A DNA stretch of 64,000 nucleotides from Schlesneria sp. (lineage in GTDB: Bacteria; Planctomycetota; Planctomycetia; Planctomycetales; Planctomycetaceae). The stretch is taken from contig JAQGHU010000040.1 in NCBI GenBank assembly GCA_028291515.1, positions 83,892-147,891 on the forward strand, read 5' to 3'. The notes beneath the pieces are model-generated. The model saw only the letters and a list, made by a program, of their open reading frames with translations. It was not told the DNA's origin and made no database searches. The position numbers and the translations under genes were made by a program. This document shows, in pieces, positions 55,798 through 64,000 of the stretch. The first letter of the stretch is position 1. Each line of letters starts with the position of its first letter.

Positions 55798-57282
55798 ATG
55801 GCAAGTTCCACGGAACAACCGGACAGTTCCGGCCAGCCCACGGCCACGAAAGCTTCCGGTAAAGGGATGACCCACCTGGGAAAGTACCGGCTAATTAGGA
55901 AGCTTGGCCAGGGCGGAATGGGTGAAGTCTATCTCGCTGAAGACACCAAGCTGGGACGCCACGCCGCCGTGAAGGTGCTGTCAAAGCAACTGGCAGGCAA
56001 AAGCGATTTCGTGCAGCGGTTCCAGCGCGAAGCGCGAGCGATGGCGAAGATGAATCACGACAACGCCGTCAGCGTCTATGACGTGGATGAACATCAAGGG
56101 TTCCACTTTGTCGCGATGGAGTATATCGACGGCAAAAGTATGCAGAAGTGGATGGATGAACTCGGGAAGCTATCCATCGGCGATGCTCTGCACGTTGTGC
56201 TTCGCTGCTCGGAAGCACTGATGGTGGCTCACAATCAAAACCTGATTCATCGTGACATCAAGCCCGACAACATCATGTTGACGAGTAAGGGCAAGGTGAA
56301 AGTCGCCGACTTCGGTTTGGCCAAGGCTACCGATGAAGACATGTCCATGACTCAAAGCGGCACAGGCTTGGGAACCCCTTACTACATGGCTCCCGAGCAG
56401 GCTCGTAATGCGAAACATGTCGATAGTCGAACCGACGTGTACGCGATCGGAATTACGCTCTACTACTTTGTCACCGGGAAGCTACCGTTCGCGGGCGACT
56501 CGGTGATTCAGATCATCACCAGCAAAGAAAAGGGCCATTTCACGCCGGCGCGGAAGCTGAACCCCGAGGTTTCCGAACGGCTGGATCTGATCATCGACAA
56601 GTTGATTGCGAAGGATCTCAACGCACGCTGCAAGGATTGTGCTGAGGTGATCAAACTGCTGACCAGCCTGGGTCTGGAAAGCCCCTCGCTGTCTTTCATC
56701 ACTGCGCCCGATCGCGTCGTTCAAACGTCGGCTGCTGCCGCTGGCCGAGCAACCACCACCCAAGTTGCCGTTGCTCGAACGATTCAGATGCCCGCGCCCG
56801 GTCGTACTTCCGCCGAAGACGCCGCTCGATCAAAACCCGTCCCCTCAACAACCGACCAAAGCTGGATCGTGCAGTACAAGACATCTCAAGGGAAGGACAC
56901 GATCGGCAAGTTCACGACCTTGCAGATCCAGCAAGCCTTCAAAAACAAGACCTTGGATCAAAAGGCCAAAGCGAAAAAGAATGTCGCCGAGCAGTTCATG
57001 CCAATCGGGTACTTCCCCGAATTCGAAAAGTATGCCGAAGGTCGCGTCATCAAGGATCAGGCGGATAAAAAAGCAGGAGATATGAAGTCGGCCTACAAAG
57101 AGATCGAGCGGCAGTATGACAGGCGCGGTTGGACTCGCTGGTTCCGCAACTTAGCCTCCGGAACGTTTGGAATGATCAGTCTGGTCATCTGGCTGGGCGT
57201 GATCTTCGGCGGCATTTTCGCTTTGTGGTATTTCCGGCAACCGCTGTGGGACGGAATGGCAGGACTTCTGAATTCCAAATAA
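55798..57282 (+). CDS. Membrane-anchored serine/threonine protein kinase
   Basis: 494 aa. Kinase domain 30-300 is complete: Gly-loop LGQGGMGEVY (36-45), Lys59 (AAVKV), alpha-C Glu78, HRDIKPDN (151-158, catalytic Asp153), DFG (171-173) and APE (198-200). After a linker rich in Ala/Thr, residues about 355-420 form a small domain (SWIVQYKTSQGKDTIGKFTT, LQIQQAFKNKTLDQKAKAKK) that resembles a GYF_2-type fold. A single membrane segment near the C-terminus (FGMISLVIWLGVIFGGIFAL) anchors it with the kinase in the cytoplasm and almost no extracellular sensor. Start ATG with AGGAAA 8 bases upstream. Planctomycetes have many such kinases; target unknown. Confidence 0.93.
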   Translation: MASSTEQPDSSGQPTATKASGKGMTHLGKYRLIRKLGQGGMGEVYLAEDTKLGRHAAVKVLSKQLAGKSDFVQRFQREARAMAKMNHDNAVSVYDVDEHQGFHFVAMEYIDGKSMQKWMDELGKLSIGDALHVVLRCSEALMVAHNQNLIHRDIKPDNIMLTSKGKVKVADFGLAKATDEDMSMTQSGTGLGTPYYMAPEQARNAKHVDSRTDVYAIGITLYYFVTGKLPFAGDSVIQIITSKEKGHFTPARKLNPEVSERLDLIIDKLIAKDLNARCKDCAEVIKLLTSLGLESPSLSFITAPDRVVQTSAAAAGRATTTQVAVARTIQMPAPGRTSAEDAARSKPVPSTTDQSWIVQYKTSQGKDTIGKFTTLQIQQAFKNKTLDQKAKAKKNVAEQFMPIGYFPEFEKYAEGRVIKDQADKKAGDMKSAYKEIERQYDRRGWTRWFRNLASGTFGMISLVIWLGVIFGGIFALWYFRQPLWDGMAGLLNSK

Positions 57283-57597
57283 CAGAATCTCGGCAGGCCA
57301 TAAACTTGCATCAATTTGGCCGCTAAATCGCCAAAAGTGGAAACGAACTATCGTCGGCCATACAATCTGCTACACACGCGAGATCTTCACTGACGGGACG
57401 ATCCGGCTGGTAACGTTGGAAACGCCCTGCAGGCAGTGTCCGGAAAACTTGGCGATTGAATTGGCACAGGCATAGCAGGCGTTCGCGGTTGTGGTCCGAT
57501 AAAAACAGCAGAGGATTTCAACGCCTCGGTTTCCGATTGGAGATCATCCAATCGACCGCAGGAATTGCTCCGATACCGTGCCAGGGAGTTGATTGCG
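57283..57597. other. Short intergenic region
   Basis: 315 bases between two co-directional genes. Nothing recognised: no hairpin with T tract, no accepted ORF. Confidence 0.4.
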
Positions 57598-59994
57598 ATG
57601 GTTCGCGAAGTCTTGGTTTTAGCGAATCGCTCGCTCGCGTTCGGATTTGTCTTCGTTCTCGTCGGTTTGGCGTCCGATGCGGGCGAGATCCGGCTGAAGA
57701 ACGGGACCGTCCTGAAAGGAAACCTGTCTCTGATGGGCGCAATGGGGGGCAGCGCGACGGCCGCCGGAAGAAGGCTGGTCCCCAAAGATGCTCCTCCCAC
57801 CCCGCAGAATATCATTCTCGTCGACAATGGGTGGCAAAAGTACTACGTGCCGAGACGGCAGATTCCTGATAATGAGGTCGACAAGGATATCATTCCATCG
57901 AACCCTCAGACATTTGTCATCCCATTGCCCAAACACACTCAGGGGCGCGTGATCGCGTCTGTGGGATCGGTCGTTGGTGTCACTCCTTTCGACCCATATG
58001 GCCACCGGACGATATCACTCATGTCGGCCAAGGGACGAGTCGATGTGGTACAGGCCGTCAGTCGCATTGAGCCGGATCATGTCGTTCTCGATGCCGTGAA
58101 TTACAACTGGCAGGTGGGCGCGTCTCTGTCTACGGTACCTCGCGAGACGTTGGATAAGTTGCTGCGACTCAAGGTCAAAGAGGATGATGTCGCTGCTCGC
58201 TTCGGTCTCGTGCGCTTCTACTCACAAGCGGAACTCTACCCGGAAGCCTTCAAGGAACTCGACGCGATCATCGCCAGGTTTCCCGATCAGCAAGCACGAG
58301 CCGACATCATCCGAGCCGAGTTGATGGACTATTTCGGACGACAGGTTCTGACGGAACTAAGTCGCCGTCGCACCGCCGGTCAGCATCAATTGGCCTACGA
58401 CTATGCGACGGGACTGTTGAAACAAAAACTGGGTGGCGCAGTGATGGACGACGTGCGGAAATTTCTGCGCGAATATGACGAGATGCTGAAGTCGATCGAA
58501 CGAGCAAAGATCCTGCTCGCTGATTGGCAAGCGAAGTTGAAAGAGCCAGCGATTGTTCAACAACTACAGCCACTGCGCACGGAGATCAACGAGCAACTGA
58601 ATGTCGAGACTCTGTCGCGTCTGGATGCCTTCCTGCAAGGAGAAAACGACAAGCAACTCACTCCGGAACAGCGACTGGCTCTAGCCTATTCCGGCTGGGT
58701 TGTGGGAGCGGTGAACGCAATTACGGATCTCAATCTCGCCATTCAATACTGGGACGCCCGATTCAACGTCCTGGAGGCGGTGCGGGCCGATTCGATCCAG
58801 ACTCGTGATCAGCATTATCAGGATTTGCGGCGAGTGGAAGGGGTCGGTCCCCGCGTGGTCATGCAGTTGACTGCCTTGTTGCCGCCCATCCACGAAGCTG
58901 CTGACATCAAGCCAGGCGAAGTCCATCGCGTGCAGGTCACCAGCGAAGGACAGACTCCGGCGATCGCCTATTCGGTGCTGCTGCCGCCAGAATACTCGCC
59001 GTTTCACAGCTATCCGTTGCTGATTGCGCTGCGTTCACGTGAACATTCGTATGAGCAGACTTTGCAATGGTGGGGAGGCACGCCGCAGAACCAGGGGCCG
59101 GCGATGCGGCGCGGCTATATCGTTATTGCGCCCGAGTACATCGAAGATCGCCAGACCGATTACACCTACAGTTCGACAGCCCATCAGGTCGTGATCGACT
59201 CACTGCGCGACGCGCGCAAGCGATTCAGCATCGATTCGAATCGCGTCTTCCTTTCTGGACACGGTATCGGTGCCGACGCGGCTTTCGACTTGGGTATGTC
59301 TCACCCTGACGAATTTGCCGGTGTGATCCCAATCGGCGGCGAATGCCAGCACTATCCGAAATTGTCTCTAATGAATGGACGCTTCACCGCTTGGTATGTC
59401 ATCGGCCGGGGATTCAATGTGGAAACTCAGAATGGTCCCAACGGGGCTGTTCAGCGGGATCCCGCCAATAACACGGCCTTCGATGAGATCTTTAAATACG
59501 GATTCCAATTCGATTTCATGCTCGTCGAGTATTTGGGACGCGGCGTTGACCGCTATCTGGAAGAGGTGCCAAAACTGTTTGAGTGGATGGATCTGCACAC
59601 ACGCAAACCCCCGCCGAAAGATGCCGATCGTCAAGTTGATTTCGATGCCGTGACGCTGCGTAAGACAGACAATCGTTTTTTTTGGCTAACCGCAGTCGAC
59701 CTTCCTTGGACGGCAATCCTTCCGGCTCCGGCTGGGAAGTCCAAGAACATGGATATGCACATCCGAGCTACGATCAACGAAGGGAATAAGATCCGAGTCG
59801 CATCTCCTGCCAAACATTATGTGATTCGCCTGGCACCAGACTCCATCGATTTCGAAAAGCGAGTCGAAGTCTTGAAAGACGGCAAGCGAATGTGGTTCGG
59901 TTTTGCGACACCAGAATCCACCACGATCCTGAACGAGTTGCGGGCCACAGGTGACCGAACGCGATTGCCGCTCGCCGTGTTGGACGTGCAGTAG
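57598..59994 (+). CDS. Exported alpha/beta-hydrolase-like protein with missing nucleophile
   Basis: 798 aa. Signal peptide (LANRSLAFGFVFVLVGLASD), an N-terminal beta-rich part (EIRLKNGTVLKGNLSLMG), a helical middle (about 190-420; RFGLVRFYSQAELYPEAFKE), and from about 440 an esterase/PHB-depolymerase-like alpha/beta-hydrolase domain (YSVLLPPEYSPFHSYPLLIA, RGYIVIAPEY). The nucleophile elbow reads GHGIG (554-558) rather than GHSxG, so the catalytic serine is replaced by Gly556. The surrounding elbow context (VFLSGHGIGADAAFDLGMSH) is otherwise normal. It is likely a non-catalytic binding or structural protein, or uses another nucleophile. GGGAG lies 9 bases upstream of the ATG. Function unknown. 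Confidence 0.85.
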   Translation: MVREVLVLANRSLAFGFVFVLVGLASDAGEIRLKNGTVLKGNLSLMGAMGGSATAAGRRLVPKDAPPTPQNIILVDNGWQKYYVPRRQIPDNEVDKDIIPSNPQTFVIPLPKHTQGRVIASVGSVVGVTPFDPYGHRTISLMSAKGRVDVVQAVSRIEPDHVVLDAVNYNWQVGASLSTVPRETLDKLLRLKVKEDDVAARFGLVRFYSQAELYPEAFKELDAIIARFPDQQARADIIRAELMDYFGRQVLTELSRRRTAGQHQLAYDYATGLLKQKLGGAVMDDVRKFLREYDEMLKSIERAKILLADWQAKLKEPAIVQQLQPLRTEINEQLNVETLSRLDAFLQGENDKQLTPEQRLALAYSGWVVGAVNAITDLNLAIQYWDARFNVLEAVRADSIQTRDQHYQDLRRVEGVGPRVVMQLTALLPPIHEAADIKPGEVHRVQVTSEGQTPAIAYSVLLPPEYSPFHSYPLLIALRSREHSYEQTLQWWGGTPQNQGPAMRRGYIVIAPEYIEDRQTDYTYSSTAHQVVIDSLRDARKRFSIDSNRVFLSGHGIGADAAFDLGMSHPDEFAGVIPIGGECQHYPKLSLMNGRFTAWYVIGRGFNVETQNGPNGAVQRDPANNTAFDEIFKYGFQFDFMLVEYLGRGVDRYLEEVPKLFEWMDLHTRKPPPKDADRQVDFDAVTLRKTDNRFFWLTAVDLPWTAILPAPAGKSKNMDMHIRATINEGNKIRVASPAKHYVIRLAPDSIDFEKRVEVLKDGKRMWFGFATPESTTILNELRATGDRTRLPLAVLDVQ

Positions 59995-60061
59995 CACTCC
60001 GCATCAGAGAATCGGCTACGGCCACACGAAGACATTGGTGCCTATCAAGTCGATGAAATGA

Positions 60062-60092
60062 AACAGCCCGCGCAAACTTGCAGCGGGCTGTT
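60062..60092. terminator. Hairpin between two convergent genes
   Basis: 10-bp perfect stem (60062-60071 with 60083-60092), 11-base loop that can pair further. On the plus strand it is followed by CTCAATC; on the minus strand by TCATTTCATC. Can serve the hydrolase-like gene and, on the other strand, the oxidoreductase gene 120 bases away. Confidence 0.6.
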
Positions 60093-60214
60093 CTCAATCA
60101 TCTTACATCAATCAGGCGAGTTTGGAGCCCATCTCACCTAACTGTGGCGTCCCGCGAGCGGAAACCCACTGTGTCTAACCCATGTTTCAACGCGAGACGG
60201 AAGTGCGACCCGCA

Positions 60215-61534
60215 CTAGATGACTCGCGTCAAACCTGGCACGGCGATTGGGTAAGACCCGTCTTCGCGTGGCATGACTGGGGGATCGGCGTCGAACGAAA
60301 AATTCTTCGGCATCAGGCTGATGTTCGAATTGATCGCCGCGTCCCAGGTGAGTTCCTTACCGGAATAAGTACACATCCGGCCCAGAATCGACGTCATCGA
60401 ACTGTGGGCGCCGTTGTCGGCTTCGTTGTATTCCAGGCCCTTGCGGATCGCGGCTGCCAGGTCGTCATGCTCGACTTGGTAAGGATCCTTGTGGTTTCCT
60501 TCGAACCGATAGGCAGGACCGGCGAACGGCATTACTTGACCACCGGGATTCGCGTTCCCCTTAGTCCCGTGAACGAACTCGCTGACGCTATTCCACGTGT
60601 TCGGGATGTGGCGGCATTGGCTGTACATGCGACTACCGTCTTTGTACTCGAACTCGACATAGTGATGGTCGTAGATCTCGCCATACTTCTTGTCGGTGCG
60701 GACCTGGCGACCACCCATGCCGTTCGCTTTGACCGGATGACCTTGCTTCACCCAGTTCCCGACGTCCAGGTTATGAATGTGCTGTTCGCAGATGTGGTCG
60801 CCGCACAGCCAGTTGTAGTAGTACCAGTTTCGCATCTGGTACTCCATTTCGCTCTTGGCCTGTTCTCGCTTGATGCGTGGATCCCAGACGCCGCCGCCGT
60901 TCCAGTACACTCGCATGGCCATCACGTCGCCAATCGCACCGTCGTGAATCCGCTGAATCGCTTCCAGGTACGGGGCTTGGTGATGGCGTTGCAGGCCGAC
61001 ACCGACCTTCAGCTTCTTTTCCTTGGCGATCTTGTTCGCTTCCAGAACCTGGCGAACGCCGGGGGCATCCACCGCAACCGGCTTTTCCATGAAGATGTTC
61101 TTGCCGGCTTTGACCGCATATTCGAAGTGAATTGGTCGGAAGCCAGGCGGTGTCGCCAACAGCACCAGATCCACGCCGCTGTCGATCACCTTCTGATAGG
61201 CGTCGAATCCGGTGAAAATCTTCTCGGGAGAGACCTGCACGCGGTCAGACTTATCCCCGAGTCCGCCCTTCACGCCTTGCAGGACGTTGCGAGCGTTGTC
61301 CTCGAAGGCATCGCCCACGGCAACCAGCTTGACGTTACCATTCGTCGACAGTGCCTGAGTCGCCGCCCCGGTTCCACGACCGCCGCAGCCGACCAGCCCG
61401 ACCTTAATCGTGTCATCGCCACTGGCATAGACCGAACTATTCAATCCCAACGTTCCCAAGGCCGTCGTACCAAGTGCGACAACCGAGGACGTCTTCAGAA
61501 AATCACGTCGAGTGGACTCTGCGGAATGATCCAT
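60215..61534 (-). CDS. Gfo/Idh/MocA-family oxidoreductase with Tat signal
   Basis: 439 aa. Twin-arginine signal STRRDFLKTSSVVALGTTAL, then NAD(P)-binding VGLVGCGGRGTGAATQAL, the conserved EKPVAVD lysine motif, the VGVGLQRHHQAPY substrate-domain entry and the WLCGDHICEQHIHNLDVGNW metal/substrate region. Typical of the exported planctomycete oxidoreductases that act on sugars or inositols. A GGAG lies 7 bases upstream of the chosen ATG. A 515-codon plus-strand ORF covers the same bases but is only its antisense shadow. Upstream neighbour (FGE-like) is on the same strand, 114 bases away. Confidence 0.93.
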   Translation of the reverse strand: MDHSAESTRRDFLKTSSVVALGTTALGTLGLNSSVYASGDDTIKVGLVGCGGRGTGAATQALSTNGNVKLVAVGDAFEDNARNVLQGVKGGLGDKSDRVQVSPEKIFTGFDAYQKVIDSGVDLVLLATPPGFRPIHFEYAVKAGKNIFMEKPVAVDAPGVRQVLEANKIAKEKKLKVGVGLQRHHQAPYLEAIQRIHDGAIGDVMAMRVYWNGGGVWDPRIKREQAKSEMEYQMRNWYYYNWLCGDHICEQHIHNLDVGNWVKQGHPVKANGMGGRQVRTDKKYGEIYDHHYVEFEYKDGSRMYSQCRHIPNTWNSVSEFVHGTKGNANPGGQVMPFAGPAYRFEGNHKDPYQVEHDDLAAAIRKGLEYNEADNGAHSSMTSILGRMCTYSGKELTWDAAINSNISLMPKNFSFDADPPVMPREDGSYPIAVPGLTRVI

Positions 61535-61648
61535 GAGGTTTCTCCAGGCGATGTAGGGCAAAGCAGGACGACAACGATTCAATCAACTTCAGGCAAATCA
61601 GCGGTCTCGAACATCAAGGTGTATCTAGCGAAGGGCCAGAGTCAAAGT

Positions 61649-62782
61649 CTATTCGTCGATCGTAACGCGTTCACGGGCGTCACTCGGCAAGACGGCATCC
61701 AATTGCAAATTCTTTCGCTCTTCTGCTGAAGGAGGCTGCACCGGACGAATGACTCGAAATCCAACGAACAAGGCGTCGGTCATGTACCAGGCGCTCTTGG
61801 GGAGCTGAGGATCCTGTTCTTTCCACTCAGGGTCGGAAGCGAGACGAGTCGCACTGCGAGCCTTGTCAGCTTCAAACTTCCAGGAGCCGCCGCGAGCAAC
61901 TCGTGGATACTCCGTATCGGGCTGACAGATGGGGAACACTGCAACTTTATCTGCCGGAAATTTCGCATAGAACTCAGGCTCATACTTGTCCTGAACCCAT
62001 TCTGCGACGTTGCCATGCATATCATGCAGTCCCCATGGATTGGGCTTCTTCTTGCCAACGGGATGATATTTTGCCTTCCCATCCTCTTCGCTGTTGCTGT
62101 TGCCTGCAAACCAAGCGTAGTCTCCGAGCTTTTCGGGATCATCGCCGAACGAGTAAGCAGTCGTCGTTCCGGCGCGACAGGCGTATTCCCATTCCGCTTC
62201 TGTTGGCAATCGGTAGTAATGGCCGGTTTTCGCGGACAGCCACTCGCAGTATTTCTTTGCGGCATGCTGAGTCATACAGATTGCGGGAAAGCCACCGTCC
62301 TTGCCCATGCCGAAAGACATGTCCGTGTACGGAGGTGTCGGCTTGGTGATCGCATCGGCTTTCTTATCCAGCGGCGTAGCCTTGATGCTCTGGAACTTGC
62401 GGAGCTTGCTGTCCATCAATAGCGACCAGAGTTCAAACTCTTCCCAGGTCACTTCGTGCTTCGCCATCCAAAACGGCTCGATCTTGACCTTGTGCTGAGG
62501 TCCCTCGTCATCAGCGCGACCTTTTTCACCCGCAGGGCTTCCCATCAGTAGTTCACCGCCAGGGATTGGCACCATGTCAAAAGCGACTTCGGTGTTGGAG
62601 ATCTTCTGCGTGTAAGCCTTCGTCTCCGCGGCCGCCTTCGGAGCGTCTTCAGCAGCCATTGCGACCGAAGCGCCGAGTGCCAAGGCAGCACCCAGGAACA
62701 TCTGCCCTTGAAGAACTGGCAGGAGAGAGCGTAGGCTCAATCTTGGTGAGGTGGTTCCACGAGATTGATTGAATTGAGTCAT
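61649..62782 (-). CDS. SUMF1/formylglycine-generating-enzyme-like exported protein
   Basis: 377 aa. Long basic n-region then signal ([19 protein letters not shown]), and a FGE-sulfatase domain (about 70-360): [102 protein letters not shown]. The active Cys pair of true FGE is not seen near the RGGSW motif, so sulfatase activation is unlikely; such domains also serve as binding modules in this phylum. The ATG at 62782 overlaps the divergent apbE ATG by two bases. An internal ATG at 62701 is the other option. Shares direction with the Gfo/Idh gene. Confidence 0.88.
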   Translation of the reverse strand: MTQFNQSRGTTSPRLSLRSLLPVLQGQMFLGAALALGASVAMAAEDAPKAAAETKAYTQKISNTEVAFDMVPIPGGELLMGSPAGEKGRADDEGPQHKVKIEPFWMAKHEVTWEEFELWSLLMDSKLRKFQSIKATPLDKKADAITKPTPPYTDMSFGMGKDGGFPAICMTQHAAKKYCEWLSAKTGHYYRLPTEAEWEYACRAGTTTAYSFGDDPEKLGDYAWFAGNSNSEEDGKAKYHPVGKKKPNPWGLHDMHGNVAEWVQDKYEPEFYAKFPADKVAVFPICQPDTEYPRVARGGSWKFEADKARSATRLASDPEWKEQDPQLPKSAWYMTDALFVGFRVIRPVQPPSAEERKNLQLDAVLPSDARERVTIDE

Positions 62783-63851
62783 GAGAACACGTTCTGAGAT
62801 AAAGATCGTTCGGTACGGACACCCACGGCAGAAGCATCGATTCGTCTCACTCTTCGTGATGACATTCGGCCTCTTCTGGCACACTACGATCACCAAAGCA
62901 CAAACGCTGGAACGATTTGAATTCCACGAACCGCACTTGGGGACGATCGTCGATGTGACACTATACGCCCCTGATCAGACTGCCGCAAATGATTCTGCAC
63001 GAGCAGCCTACGTTCGCATCGAAGAACTCAACCGGATTCTCAGCGATTACAATCCCGACAGCGAAGTGATGCGATTGTGTCGCACTGCCGGCAGCGGTCA
63101 GGCGATTATTGTCAGTCCTGAGCTATTCGAAGTCCTGGCAAAATCGGTCGAGTTTGCCAAGGCTTCTGATGGAGCTTTTGATGTCACAATCGGCCCCGTC
63201 GTTAAGCTTTGGCGGATTGCACGCCGCGAGAAGAAGCTGCCGTCCGACGCCGATCTTGCCGCCGCCCGGTCGCTGGTGGATTGGACCCAAATCCAACTCG
63301 ACCCGCAACGACGAACCGTCCAGCTTGCCAAACAGGGAATGCTGCTGGATTTTGGAGGAATTGCCAAAGGATACATCGCCGATCAGGCGCGAATGGTCTT
63401 GGCGAAACGCGGCATTTCCAGTTGTCTGATCTCAGTCGCTGGCGACATCGCCGCCGGAGACGCTCCGCCGGGACGCGACGGTTGGCGAATCGGCATTGCG
63501 CCGCTCGATAAGTCGGATGGCGAACCCAGCCGCTATCTTCGACTGGTCAATTGTTCTGTGTCCACGGCCGGGGATGCCTTCCAGTTTGTTGAAATCGGCG
63601 GCATCCGCTACTCACATATCGTCGACCCCAAGACGGGTATTGGACTGACCAATCGGATCACTGTCACAGTCATCGCGTCGCAAGGCATGATGGCGGACGG
63701 ATTGGATACAACGGCGAGTATTCTAGGATCCGATCGCGGCTTGAAGTTGATCGAGCAAACCAAAGGAGCCGTCGGACTTATCGCCATTGCAAACGACGCC
63801 GGAGTTTCCGTGGTGGAATCCGCTGGCCTCGATAAGTACATCGTGAAATAG
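62781..63851 (+). CDS. apbE: FAD:protein FMN transferase
   Basis: 356 aa. ApbE covalently attaches FMN to threonine of target proteins such as Rnf/Nqr subunits in the periplasm. Visible: [64 protein letters not shown], and the late [20 protein letters not shown] with [14 protein letters not shown]. The N-terminus has a long basic region before a short hydrophobic stretch ([13 protein letters not shown]); only the far ATG or a GTG/ATG pair at 62856-62859 are possible starts, and the far one keeps the whole hydrophobic core. No Rnf/Nqr gene is near. Start codon overlap with the divergent FGE-like gene is notable. Confidence 0.92.
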   Translation: MRTRSEIKIVRYGHPRQKHRFVSLFVMTFGLFWHTTITKAQTLERFEFHEPHLGTIVDVTLYAPDQTAANDSARAAYVRIEELNRILSDYNPDSEVMRLCRTAGSGQAIIVSPELFEVLAKSVEFAKASDGAFDVTIGPVVKLWRIARREKKLPSDADLAAARSLVDWTQIQLDPQRRTVQLAKQGMLLDFGGIAKGYIADQARMVLAKRGISSCLISVAGDIAAGDAPPGRDGWRIGIAPLDKSDGEPSRYLRLVNCSVSTAGDAFQFVEIGGIRYSHIVDPKTGIGLTNRITVTVIASQGMMADGLDTTASILGSDRGLKLIEQTKGAVGLIAIANDAGVSVVESAGLDKYIVK

Positions 63852-63876
63852 CCGTTGTGAAGGCCGCAACTTTGCC

Positions 63877-63964
63877 TTTGGGCGGGCGAGGCTCCTGCCG
63901 AGCCGCGCATGTTATTGTGAGTCCATCGACAAGCGCGGCTCGGCAGGAGCCTCGCCCTCCCAAA
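63877..63964. repeat. Long palindromic repeat (32-base arms)
   Basis: Left arm 63877-63908 and right arm 63933-63964 are complementary over 32 positions with a single mismatch, separated by 24 bases. The core is rich in GGCTCCTGCCGAG. It lies 26 bases past the apbE stop. It can form a very stable hairpin. I recall similar dispersed GAGGCTCCTGCCGAGCC elements in planctomycete genomes, but cannot confirm copy number here; no second copy was seen in this window. Confidence 0.9.
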
Positions 63965-64000
63965 TGCAAACGCGCCGCCCTGTCGCAGACATCGCGCCGT

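Noticed and set aside
60182..61729. 515-codon plus-strand ORF
   Set aside because: It is completely antisense to the Gfo/Idh oxidoreductase, whose motifs are clear; the plus-strand product is rich in Arg/Val/Asp and has no domain.

Overview
The window looks like chromosomal DNA of a planctomycete (phylum Planctomycetota, probably order Planctomycetales). The evidence is the mix of lineage-typical proteins: a DUF1559 type-IV-pilin-like protein, a DUF1587/1592/1588/1585 protein with haem-binding CxxCH motifs, a large PVC-type membrane-bound-dehydrogenase/HEAT/cytochrome protein, a DUF1501 Tat-exported protein, Tat-exported Gfo/Idh/MocA oxidoreductase and amidohydrolase, and a Ser/Thr kinase. 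There is also a long palindromic repeat of a type I associate with this phylum. Genus cannot be fixed from the sequence alone. I found no rRNA, tRNA, CRISPR array, insertion sequence, integrase or prophage gene.

Layout: 1-524 is the start of a FliO-like flagellar export gene running off the left edge. 1514-6960 holds an envelope and core-metabolism block: sugar transferase, serA, ispH, murA. 7019-11530 carries two secreted proteins, an S53 peptidase and a kelch-like protein, that share the same C-terminal module. 11531-21065 has the DUF1592 cytochrome protein, an SDR and HDAC-like pair, a frameshifted secreted protein, the DUF1559 pilin-like protein and PBP1C. 21185-30349 has an HtrA protease, a PfkB kinase with an rRNA methyltransferase, a CobA-HemD fusion, and small secreted or membrane proteins. 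30350-35479 is one 1709-residue surface protein with a barrel-like N-terminus and a long beta-helix-like repeat region. 35521-40096 holds a TIM-barrel isomerase and the PVC dehydrogenase-like protein. dxr, rseP and a small gene form one minus-strand operon (39740-43312).

43547-46432 encodes an RbsA/RbsC-type sugar ABC transporter without a binding protein; its permease carries a long charged insert. 46450-52608 is a nitroreductase, a MarR regulator and an RND efflux pair, with repeated TTCG-containing sites in both promoter regions. 52768-64000 holds DUF1501, a nucleoside-hydrolase-like protein, a kinase, a hydrolase-like protein lacking the nucleophile serine, a Gfo/Idh oxidoreductase, an FGE-like protein and ApbE, ending in a 32-bp-arm palindrome.

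Most of the window is ordinary planctomycete chromosome. The least explained items are the shared C-terminal module, the 1709-residue surface protein, the permease insert, the several enzyme-like proteins with replaced catalytic residues, and the palindrome. I see no gene cluster that I can defend as a new defence or mobile system.
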